From Tannerella sp. (GTDB lineage: Bacteria > Bacteroidota > Bacteroidia > Bacteroidales > Tannerellaceae), in assembly GCA_031267485.1 (NCBI GenBank), contig JAIRYY010000222.1:1-11935 (forward strand): 11,935 nucleotides of DNA. The letters are read 5' to 3'. A program made the position numbers and the translations under genes. The stretch's first letter is position 1. Each line of letters begins with the position of its first letter. Under the pieces are notes generated by a model, which saw nothing but the letters and a program-made list of their open reading frames with translations, ran no database searches and was not told the origin of the DNA. Of the stretch, positions 6,873-11,935 are shown one piece after another.

Positions 6873-7265
6873 TCAATTATCCATAAAATCATCAATGTAT
6901 GAAAGTGCGTATTTATCGGTATACATGTCTTCAATATACTCCAGAAATTCATCATTTTCATCTGCCTCCGATTCCGGGTACAAAGACGATACCGGCATTG
7001 TGGTTTTTTCGGGCGAACCGTTATCGTCCAAAGGAGTTTCCGCCGTCCTGTTCAGGACATTAAACAGAATCACCAGCCCTGCAAAAGCGGCCGCCATATA
7101 CAGCCATGGCTTGACACGGTCGTACAGGGAAATCACGTCAGGCTGCTTCGCGGGAACATCCGGCAAACGGTTTGTCATGTTCTCCGCAAAGTTTTCAAAG
7201 TAACCGTCCGGAATGCGAAACGGATTCCTGTCCTTGAACTCTTTTAATCTATCGTCTATTTCCAT
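6873..7265 (-). CDS. Single-pass membrane protein, candidate anti-sigma factor
   Basis: This 130-residue protein has one membrane segment at about 53-71 (PWLYMAAAFAGLVILFNVL). A cytoplasmic N-terminal part of about 50 residues and an acidic outer tail, rich in Asp, Glu and Ser, flank it. The N-terminal phrase FRIPDGYFENFAENMTNRLP (16-35) resembles a motif I recall from Bacteroidota proteins encoded directly after ECF sigma factors. It lacks the zinc-binding HxxxCxxC of ZAS anti-sigma factors and no other known anti-sigma domain is visible, so the role rests on gene order, topology and size. An AAAGGAGG lies 7 bases before the start and fixes it. The gene lies 54 bases after the sigma gene and 7 bases before the secreted-protein start, so the three form one operon. 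Confidence 0.7.
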   Translation of the reverse strand: MEIDDRLKEFKDRNPFRIPDGYFENFAENMTNRLPDVPAKQPDVISLYDRVKPWLYMAAAFAGLVILFNVLNRTAETPLDDNGSPEKTTMPVSSLYPESEADENDEFLEYIEDMYTDKYALSYIDDFMDN

Positions 7266-7272
7266 AATTTAG

Positions 7273-7280
7273 CCTCCTTT
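7273..7280 (-). promoter_or_regulatory. Strong Shine-Dalgarno site for the membrane protein
   Basis: AAAGGAGG on the minus strand lies 7 bases before the ATG at 7265. It is a near-perfect match to the anti-Shine-Dalgarno sequence and the only such site seen before a start codon in this window. It is unusual in a phylum whose genes mostly lack these sites, and it firmly supports this start. Confidence 0.8.
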
Positions 7281-7287
7281 GTGCGTG

Positions 7288-7309
7288 CGGATGTTTAGAC
7301 GTTCATCCG
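7288..7309 (-). other. Small hairpin between sigma and membrane protein genes
   Basis: CGGATG (7288-7293) and CATCCG (7304-7309) form a perfect 6-pair stem with a 10-base loop. It sits in the 54-base spacer after the sigma factor stop and 7 bases before the Shine-Dalgarno site on the transcript. It could mark RNA processing or partial attenuation within the operon; no T run follows it, so it is not a standard terminator. Confidence 0.4.
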
Positions 7310-7319
7310 GCTGAAAGGT

Positions 7320-7871
7320 TTAAATATCATTTGTTAAAAACGTTTCTATTTTCTTTACGGCATGATGATACGAGGCTTTCAGCGCTCCGACCGAAGTGCC
7401 CAAAACCTCCGACATGTCCTCGTACTTCATCTCGTCATAATATTTCATCATGAAAACGAGACGCTGCTTTTCCGGCAGGGACAAAATGGCCTTCTGCAGC
7501 TTTTCGTCAATCTCGTCTCCATTGAAATACTCATCGGCCCGGAGCGTCTGCAGCAGATAGACATCCGTATCGTCGAGCGGCACATTGTTTATCGCACGCT
7601 GCTTGTTCAGGAACGTGATACATTCGTTAACGGCTATTTTATACATCCATGTCGACAGTTTTGCATCTCCGCGGAAACTGGCGAGATTCAGCCATGCTTT
7701 CAGGAACGTATTCTGCAAAATGTCATTTGCATCCTCGTGATTTAGAACCATCCTGCGTATCTGCCAGTATAACTTTTCGCTGTATGCGGCAACGACCTCC
7801 GAAAACGCGCTCCGTTGTGTTTTCGAATCGCGCAGCCGTTTTTCTACATCTTCTTCCATATATTGCCGCAT
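7320..7871 (-). CDS. ECF-type RNA polymerase sigma factor
   Basis: This 183-residue protein is a sigma-70 factor of the extracytoplasmic function type, directing RNA polymerase to a dedicated promoter set. Region 2 covers about 22-92, with DANDILQNTFLKAWLNL (48-64) for core binding and STWMYKIAVNECITFLNKQR (73-92) for promoter melting and recognition. Region 4 covers about 125-178, with LPEKQRLVFMMKYYDEM (132-148) and the helix-turn-helix EDMSEVLGTSVGALKASYHH (151-170). The frame is open back to an ATG at 7982, but that start lies upstream of the promoter at 7894-7924, so Met at 7871 is the best choice; Met at 7859 is a second option. It heads an operon with a membrane protein and a Spy-like secreted protein, suggesting an envelope signal. 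The -33/-7 sites look like housekeeping ones, so autoregulation is not evident. Confidence 0.92.
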   Translation of the reverse strand: MRQYMEEDVEKRLRDSKTQRSAFSEVVAAYSEKLYWQIRRMVLNHEDANDILQNTFLKAWLNLASFRGDAKLSTWMYKIAVNECITFLNKQRAINNVPLDDTDVYLLQTLRADEYFNGDEIDEKLQKAILSLPEKQRLVFMMKYYDEMKYEDMSEVLGTSVGALKASYHHAVKKIETFLTNDI

Positions 7872-7893
7872 ACTGTTGCCTTTTTTTTTCGGG

Positions 7894-7924
7894 CAAAGAT
7901 AGTGCATGTCAGGAGGAATACAAA
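7894..7924 (-). promoter_or_regulatory. Promoter of the sigma factor operon
   Basis: On the minus strand TTTG (7921-7924), 19 bases, then TATCTTTG (7894-7901) matches the Bacteroides promoter consensus at every fixed position. The transcript would start near 7888, about 17 bases before the chosen ATG. Just upstream lies an inverted repeat GCAAA-N5-TTTGC (7932-7946), a possible but unproven control site. Confidence 0.82.
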
Positions 7925-8003
7925 ATAAATGGCAAAGAACTTTTGCAAAACAAATAATATATCTGTAAATATTCAATAACACGCCAAAATCCGGCTGTGT
8001 GTG

Positions 8004-8708
8004 TCAGAAGATATGGTAATTGCGGAGTTCTTTCCGGTATGCGGGGGCTTTTCCGTCCGTGACCCTGCTCATCAGCGACCAAAATCTTTCGCTGTGATTC
8101 ATTTCCACCGTATGGCACAACTCATGCAGCAGTATATAGTCTGCAAGATACGCCGGCAGCAGCATGACGGAGAGGGACAGGTTTATGTTTTTCTGCGAAG
8201 TGCAGCTGCCCCAGTGCGTGCGGCTGCTGTTTATCTTCACTGCCGCATACCGGAATCCGTGTTTTTCCGCCAGTTCCTTCAGACGCACGGGCAGGATGCG
8301 TTTCGCCTCGCGTCGAAGCGCCTCTTTCAGTATCTCCCACAGGGACTGCTGCGTCCGCTCCTTATGAAAATCCGTCTCCTGCGGACATGAAATGTGCAGG
8401 ACGCCGTCTTTCAGGGCGGCATAGATGTTGTCAAGCGGACGGCGTCCTATCTGCAGCCGGAATGTCCGGGTGTTCAGTTCCGTACGGTCGTCGAGCGTCA
8501 TGCGTCCGGGCGACCGCTGCAGCATCCGGAGCAGGCGGTCGTGCTGCCGGCTCAGGAATGACAGCATTTCCCGCTCGCTGCCCCGGACGGGCATCGTCGC
8601 ATAAACATGGCCTTTATCAACTCTTAGCGTATACCGGCGCGCGCGGGGATTGCGCCGCAGGAAAACAGCGCCCAGATCGCCTCCGTCTATTTCCTCGTAT
8701 TTAATCAT
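8004..8708 (-). CDS. YgjP-type zinc metallopeptidase (DUF45)
   Basis: This 234-residue protein matches the YgjP/DUF45 family of predicted zinc metallopeptidases. It has the zinc motif HELCH (195-199, with E196 as catalytic base) and a third ligand in NHSERFW (H205). It also has the family signature SRTHWGSC (162-169), followed by INLSLSVMLLP (175-185) and LADYILLHEL (188-197). The N-terminal third has the usual LRRNPRARRYTLRV (17-30) and the tract after it. No signal peptide or membrane segment is present, so it is probably cytoplasmic. The substrate is unknown; in other bacteria members sometimes lie near restriction genes, but not here. It lies on the same strand as the sigma operon, 132 bases upstream of it, and the latter has its own promoter, so co-transcription is not required. 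TAATTTTG sits only 4 bases before the start codon. Confidence 0.88.
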   Translation of the reverse strand: MIKYEEIDGGDLGAVFLRRNPRARRYTLRVDKGHVYATMPVRGSEREMLSFLSRQHDRLLRMLQRSPGRMTLDDRTELNTRTFRLQIGRRPLDNIYAALKDGVLHISCPQETDFHKERTQQSLWEILKEALRREAKRILPVRLKELAEKHGFRYAAVKINSSRTHWGSCTSQKNINLSLSVMLLPAYLADYILLHELCHTVEMNHSERFWSLMSRVTDGKAPAYRKELRNYHIF

Positions 8709-8712
8709 GGCG

Positions 8713-8720
8713 CAAAATTA
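8713..8720 (-). promoter_or_regulatory. -7 element at the peptidase start codon
   Basis: On the minus strand TAATTTTG matches the -7 consensus exactly. It ends 4 bases before the ATG at 8708, so transcription would begin at or within the start codon, as in a leaderless message. No TTTG is present at the -33 distance, which weakens the call. Confidence 0.4.
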
Positions 8721-8976
8721 ATAAAAAATTGTTGAGAATCGCGTGAAGCATAAGGCATGCCCCCCCTCTTTCAGTGTCTATTGATGCCAAAAGTCCGTCC
8801 CGTCACATTACCCGCAAACGCGGCGAAGCAATCCGAAAATAAAAAGCGCCCCGTCGAAGAATAATTCTTTTGGAAAATTTTTTCGATATGAGAAAAAAAT
8901 ACATATTTATTTATCAGTCATTTAAGAAAATTTTTGGAAAACTTTTAAACACAATCTGCTTTTCATTGTTGAAAAA

Positions 8977-9008
8977 TTTGGATAAGTCGCAAAGTATTTC
9001 TAAACTTG
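8977..9008 (+). promoter_or_regulatory. Promoter of the ribonucleotide reductase gene
   Basis: TTTG (8977-8980), 20 bases, then TAAACTTG (9001-9008) matches the Bacteroides consensus at all but one fixed position (C for the first T of TTTG). The predicted start is near 9014, giving a leader of about 30 bases. That is too short to hold a cobalamin riboswitch, so direct B12 control of this message by a riboswitch is unlikely. Confidence 0.72.
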
Positions 9009-9044
9009 CAGCGTGAAATCCGAAATTAATTAAAATATCAACAA

Positions 9045-11585
9045 ATGAACGAAAAATTTTACTCTTTTGATGAAGCGTACAAAGCTTCGCTGAACTATTT
9101 TACGGGTGACGAGCTTGCCGCCAAAGTGTGGGTGAACAAATATGCACTTAAAGACGGCTCCGGGAACATCTACGAAAAAACGCCCGCCGACATGCACCGG
9201 CGTCTTGCGAAAGAAATAAGCCGCATCGAAAATAAATATCCCAATCCGCTCTCCGAACAGGAATTATACGGTTTGTTCGACCGGTTCAAATACATCATAC
9301 CGCAGGGCAGTCCGATGACCGGTATCGGGAACAATCATCAGATATCCTCCCTGTCAAACTGTTTCGTTATCGGCATCAACGGCAATGCCGATTCTTACGG
9401 CGCAGTCATACGCGTTGACGAAGAGCAGGTGCAGTTGATGAAACGCCGCGGCGGCGTGGGACACGATTTGTCGCACATACGCCCGAAAGATTCCATTGTG
9501 AAAAACTCGGCGCTTACCTCAACCGGGCTTGTACCGTTCATGGAGCGCTATTCCAACTCCACCCGCGAGGTCGCACAGGAAGGGCGGCGCGGGGCGTTAA
9601 TGCTCAGCGTATCCGTCAGGCATCCCGATTCCGAAGCGTTCATTGACGCCAAGATGACGGAGGGGAAAGTGACGGGGGCTAACGTTTCGGTCAGGATTGA
9701 CGATGCTTTTATGGAAGCGGCTATCAACGGCACGCCTTACGCGCAGCAGTATCCGATAGAGGCGGACATTCCTCTGGTGAAAAAGGAGACAAACGCGGCG
9801 CAGCTCTGGGGAAAAATCATTCACAACGCATGGAAGTCGGCCGAACCGGGCGTGCTGTTCTGGGATACCATCATCAGGGAATCCGTCCCGGACTGTTATG
9901 CAGACCTCGGCTTCCGTACCGTTTCGACAAATCCCTGCGGGGAAATCCCCCTCTGTCCCTACGACAGCTGCCGCCTTCTGGCCATAAACCTCTATTCATA
10001 CGTGGTCGACCCGTTTACCCCGGATGCGTATTTCGACTTTGAACTTTTCAGAAAACATGCCGCGCTGGCGCAGCGGATAATGGACGACATCATAGACCTT
10101 GAGGCCGAAAAAATAGAGAAGATACTGGCCAAAGTATGTTCCGATCCCGAATCGGAAGAAATCAAGCATACGGAACACCATCTCTGGGAAAAAATCCGCA
10201 CCAAAACGCTTCAGGGACGGCGCACGGGCGTCGGCATTACGGCCGAAGGCGACATGCTGGCGGCGTTGAACCTGCGCTACGGAAGCGGGGAAGCTATCGA
10301 TTTTGCCGAAAATGTGCAGCAGACGCTTGCGCTCGCGGCATACGGATCTTCCGTCCTGATGGCAAAAGAGCGCGGAGCTTTCGAGGTCTACGATGCGAAA
10401 CGCGAAGAAAACAATCCGTTCATCGGCAGACTGCGCGAGGCTGATCCGGACCTGTACCGGGAAATGACGGTCAGCGGACGCCGCAACATTGCCTGCCTGA
10501 CCATCGCGCCGACGGGAACAGCCAGCCTGATGACGCAGACGACGTCGGGCATCGAACCGGTTTTCCTTCCCGTATACAAACGCCGCCGCAAAGTCAACCC
10601 GAACGACCCGAACGCACGCGTGGATTTTGTGGATGAAACCGGCGACGCGTTTGAGGAATACACCGTATTCCACCACAAATTCGTGACGTGGATGACCGCA
10701 AACGGATATTCGCCTGCAAAAAAATATACCGAGGACGAGATTAACGACATGGTACGGCAGTCGCCTTACTACGGGGCGTCGTCAAACGATATCGACTGGC
10801 TGCAGAAAGTGAACATGCAGGGACGCATACAAAAATGGGTCGACCATTCCATCAGCGTAACAATCAACCTGCCTCATGATGCTACGGAAGAACTTGTCAA
10901 CACGCTTTATGTTCAAGCCTGGAAATGCGGCTGCAAAGGCTGTACGGTTTACCGCGAAGGGTCCCGCGCAGGAGTTCTCGTATCGGTAGGAGATAAAAAG
11001 AAAAAGAAAGACATCGAATGTATGGAACCGCCCGTCATCATGGCAAAGCGCCCGCGCGAACTCGAAGCGGATGTCGTTAAATTCCAGAACAACAGAGATA
11101 AATGGATTGCCTTTGTCGGACTGTTAAACGGCCGTCCATACGAGATATTTACGGGTCTTGCCGACGATGACGAGGGTATCATGCTTCCCAAAAACGTGTC
11201 GAAAGGCTCCATCATAAAGAGCTATGACGAAAGCGGAAGCAAACACTATGATTTCCAGTTCAAAAACAAACGCGGATACAAACTGACAATCGAGGGCCTC
11301 GACGGTAAGTTCAACCCGGAATTTTGGAACTATGCGAAACTTATATCCGGCGTGTTGCGCTACGGCATGCCCATAGACCAGGTAATCAAACTCGTACAGG
11401 GAATGGAACTTAATGACGAAAGCATCAACACCTGGAAAAACGGCGTCGAACGGGCGCTGAAAAAATACCTGCCGGACGGCTCCGAAGCAAAAGGGCAAAA
11501 ATGCCCGAACTGCGGTTCCGAAACGCTGATTTATCAGGAAGGATGCCTGACATGCAAGAACTGCGGAGCGTCAAAATGTAACTGA
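9045..11585 (+). CDS. nrdJ: Class II (adenosylcobalamin-dependent) ribonucleotide reductase
   Basis: This 846-residue enzyme reduces ribonucleotides to deoxyribonucleotides for DNA synthesis, using a radical generated from adenosylcobalamin and needing no oxygen. Visible active-site features are SNCFV (104-108, redox C106), the radical-site loop NPCGEIPL (296-303, with N296, C298, E300) and TIAPTGTASL (486-495). A short N terminus without an ATP-cone domain precedes them. After the barrel come CGCKGC (628-633) and a TSCPD-type domain (about 675-790). A cysteine-rich zinc-ribbon tail follows, CPNCG (820-824) and CLTCKNCGASKC (834-845), which also resembles the swinging-arm cysteines that re-reduce the active site. 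This layout is typical of NrdJ in anaerobic bacteria and matches the family length. It is a single-gene unit with its own promoter and terminator, so no separate radical-generating subunit is expected. ATG at 9045 follows A-rich DNA without a Shine-Dalgarno site. Confidence 0.95.
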   Translation: MNEKFYSFDEAYKASLNYFTGDELAAKVWVNKYALKDGSGNIYEKTPADMHRRLAKEISRIENKYPNPLSEQELYGLFDRFKYIIPQGSPMTGIGNNHQISSLSNCFVIGINGNADSYGAVIRVDEEQVQLMKRRGGVGHDLSHIRPKDSIVKNSALTSTGLVPFMERYSNSTREVAQEGRRGALMLSVSVRHPDSEAFIDAKMTEGKVTGANVSVRIDDAFMEAAINGTPYAQQYPIEADIPLVKKETNAAQLWGKIIHNAWKSAEPGVLFWDTIIRESVPDCYADLGFRTVSTNPCGEIPLCPYDSCRLLAINLYSYVVDPFTPDAYFDFELFRKHAALAQRIMDDIIDLEAEKIEKILAKVCSDPESEEIKHTEHHLWEKIRTKTLQGRRTGVGITAEGDMLAALNLRYGSGEAIDFAENVQQTLALAAYGSSVLMAKERGAFEVYDAKREENNPFIGRLREADPDLYREMTVSGRRNIACLTIAPTGTASLMTQTTSGIEPVFLPVYKRRRKVNPNDPNARVDFVDETGDAFEEYTVFHHKFVTWMTANGYSPAKKYTEDEINDMVRQSPYYGASSNDIDWLQKVNMQGRIQKWVDHSISVTINLPHDATEELVNTLYVQAWKCGCKGCTVYREGSRAGVLVSVGDKKKKKDIECMEPPVIMAKRPRELEADVVKFQNNRDKWIAFVGLLNGRPYEIFTGLADDDEGIMLPKNVSKGSIIKSYDESGSKHYDFQFKNKRGYKLTIEGLDGKFNPEFWNYAKLISGVLRYGMPIDQVIKLVQGMELNDESINTWKNGVERALKKYLPDGSEAKGQKCPNCGSETLIYQEGCLTCKNCGASKCN

Positions 11586-11590
11586 ATACT

Positions 11591-11639
11591 CCCGCCGGCC
11601 TCTGAAGCAATTCAAGCCGGCGGGTTACATTTTTTTTTT
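11591..11639 (+). terminator. Intrinsic terminator of nrdJ
   Basis: CCCGCCGGC (11591-11599) and GCCGGCGGG (11616-11624) form a perfect 9-pair GC-rich stem. Inside the loop TGAA-GCAA-TTCA (11603-11614) can form a small inner stem capped by a GNRA-type tetraloop. Five bases after the stem a run of ten T follows (11630-11639). It starts 6 bases after the nrdJ stop codon. Confidence 0.92.
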
Positions 11640-11717
11640 CTTCAACCCTATACCGAAGAATACGAAGGATACGTTAAATTTTATCAGCAAACCATTAAGA
11701 AAAAAACAGATGAAAAA

Positions 11718-11802
11718 TGAGGTAATGAGGTTTATATGTGTGTGTTTCATCCGTGCGTGCTACTGAGGTGGTTTTGTTATTTAAATTAGGTAGAAATGAG
11801 GT
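11718..11802 (+). repeat. Four direct TGAGGT repeats
   Basis: TGAGGT occurs at 11718-11723, 11726-11731, 11764-11769 and 11797-11802, all in one orientation. Three copies sit in the longer AATGAGGT, and the second and fourth in AATGAGGTTTA. The first two are 8 bases apart, the later ones 38 and 33. They could be protein binding sites upstream of a gene beyond the window, or remains of duplication. Confidence 0.45.
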
Positions 11803-11832
11803 TTAACAAACACAAAATACACAGTCAAATAT

Positions 11833-11858
11833 CGGCACGGGCTGGCAAGCCCGCGCCG
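11833..11858. other. GC-rich hairpin (possible terminator or REP-like element)
   Basis: CGGGCT (11838-11843), GGCA loop, AGCCCG (11848-11853) form a perfect 6-pair stem. After one A-C mismatch it extends with CGGC (11833-11836) against GCCG (11855-11858). On the minus strand the mismatch becomes a G-U pair, giving 11 continuous pairs followed by moderately T-rich DNA. It could be a leftward terminator for a gene beyond the window or an extragenic palindrome. Confidence 0.5.
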
Positions 11859-11935
11859 GCGGGGAAAATGAAACATCATTAAAATTACAGATATATGATA
11901 CAATTAAAAAATACAAAAACGTTGTTAGAGGAATG

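Larger units (their letters stand above)
8709..9044. other. Divergent intergenic region, AT-rich
   Basis: This 336-base spacer separates the peptidase (-) from the reductase (+). I see the -7-like element of the peptidase at its left end and the reductase promoter at its right end. Between them are an 8-base palindrome GGCATGCC (8754-8761), a C run at 8760-8766, and two direct copies of TTTTGGAAAA (8868-8877 and 8932-8941) 64 bases apart. I found no B12 riboswitch core and no convincing NrdR box. No open frame of interest is present. Confidence 0.6.
11640..11935. other. Intergenic region at the right end, no gene seen
   Basis: No gene is seen in these 296 bases. They contain four TGAGGT repeats, a short TG-rich stretch near 11736-11746, a GC-rich hairpin at 11833-11858 and an AT-rich tail. 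The last three bases are ATG, directly preceded by AGAGGA, so the window may stop at the start of a further plus-strand gene; with nothing beyond it this cannot be judged. I found no complete Bacteroides promoter on the plus strand here. Confidence 0.5.

Noticed and set aside
6866..6961. Upstream start for the Spy-like protein
   Set aside because: It would put 32 residues before the signal peptide and overlap the preceding gene by 89 bases; the Met at 6865 gives a standard signal peptide.
8709..9044. Cobalamin riboswitch upstream of the B12-dependent reductase
   Set aside because: No B12-box-like core was seen on the plus strand, and the predicted promoter leaves only about 30 bases of leader.
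1..11935. CRISPR array, insertion sequence, prophage, tRNA or rRNA, or defence island
   Set aside because: No regularly spaced repeats, transposase or integrase, phage structural gene or RNA gene was recognised; the WYL gene alone is not evidence of a defence locus.

Overview
The window looks like an ordinary chromosomal stretch of a member of the Bacteroidales (phylum Bacteroidota). The case rests on promoters more than on any single gene. At least four sites match the Bacteroides-type promoter (TTTG, 19-20 bases, TAnnTTTG) at the right distance from a gene start. The genes are moderately GC-rich and the spacers are very AT-rich. Most starts lack a Shine-Dalgarno sequence, and the sigma factor / membrane protein / small secreted protein trio is typical of the group. 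I cannot name the genus.

Layout, left to right. (1) Positions 1-571 are AT-rich and carry no convincing gene, only a probable outward promoter near the left edge and the promoter of the next gene. (2) ribE (572-1195, +) encodes riboflavin synthase and converges on a WYL-domain transcription regulator (1216-2136, -). (3) The regulator is transcribed divergently from a four-gene plus-strand cluster: kbl (glycine C-acetyltransferase), a PHP-family histidinol-phosphatase-like enzyme, a DUF2156 protein and an Eis-like GNAT acetyltransferase (2289-6268). The two divergent promoters lie back to back, and three GGAAAT/ATTTCC half-sites run through them. (4) A minus-strand stress-type operon (7871 down to 6398) encodes an ECF sigma factor, a single-pass membrane protein (candidate anti-sigma factor) and a Spy/CpxP-like secreted protein, and ends in hairpins. 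(5) A YgjP-type zinc metallopeptidase (8004-8708, -) follows. (6) A class II, adenosylcobalamin-dependent ribonucleotide reductase (9045-11585, +) has a strong promoter and a textbook terminator. (7) The last 296 bases hold no gene, but contain four TGAGGT repeats and a GC-rich hairpin.

I find no CRISPR array, insertion sequence, prophage, tRNA or rRNA, and no clearly new multi-gene system. The places most worth a second look are the WYL/kbl divergent control region, the sigma/membrane/Spy-like operon with its unusually strong ribosome binding site, the coupled DUF2156-GNAT pair, and the structured non-coding end of the window. All assignments come from reading the sequence and remembered family motifs; no database search was possible.
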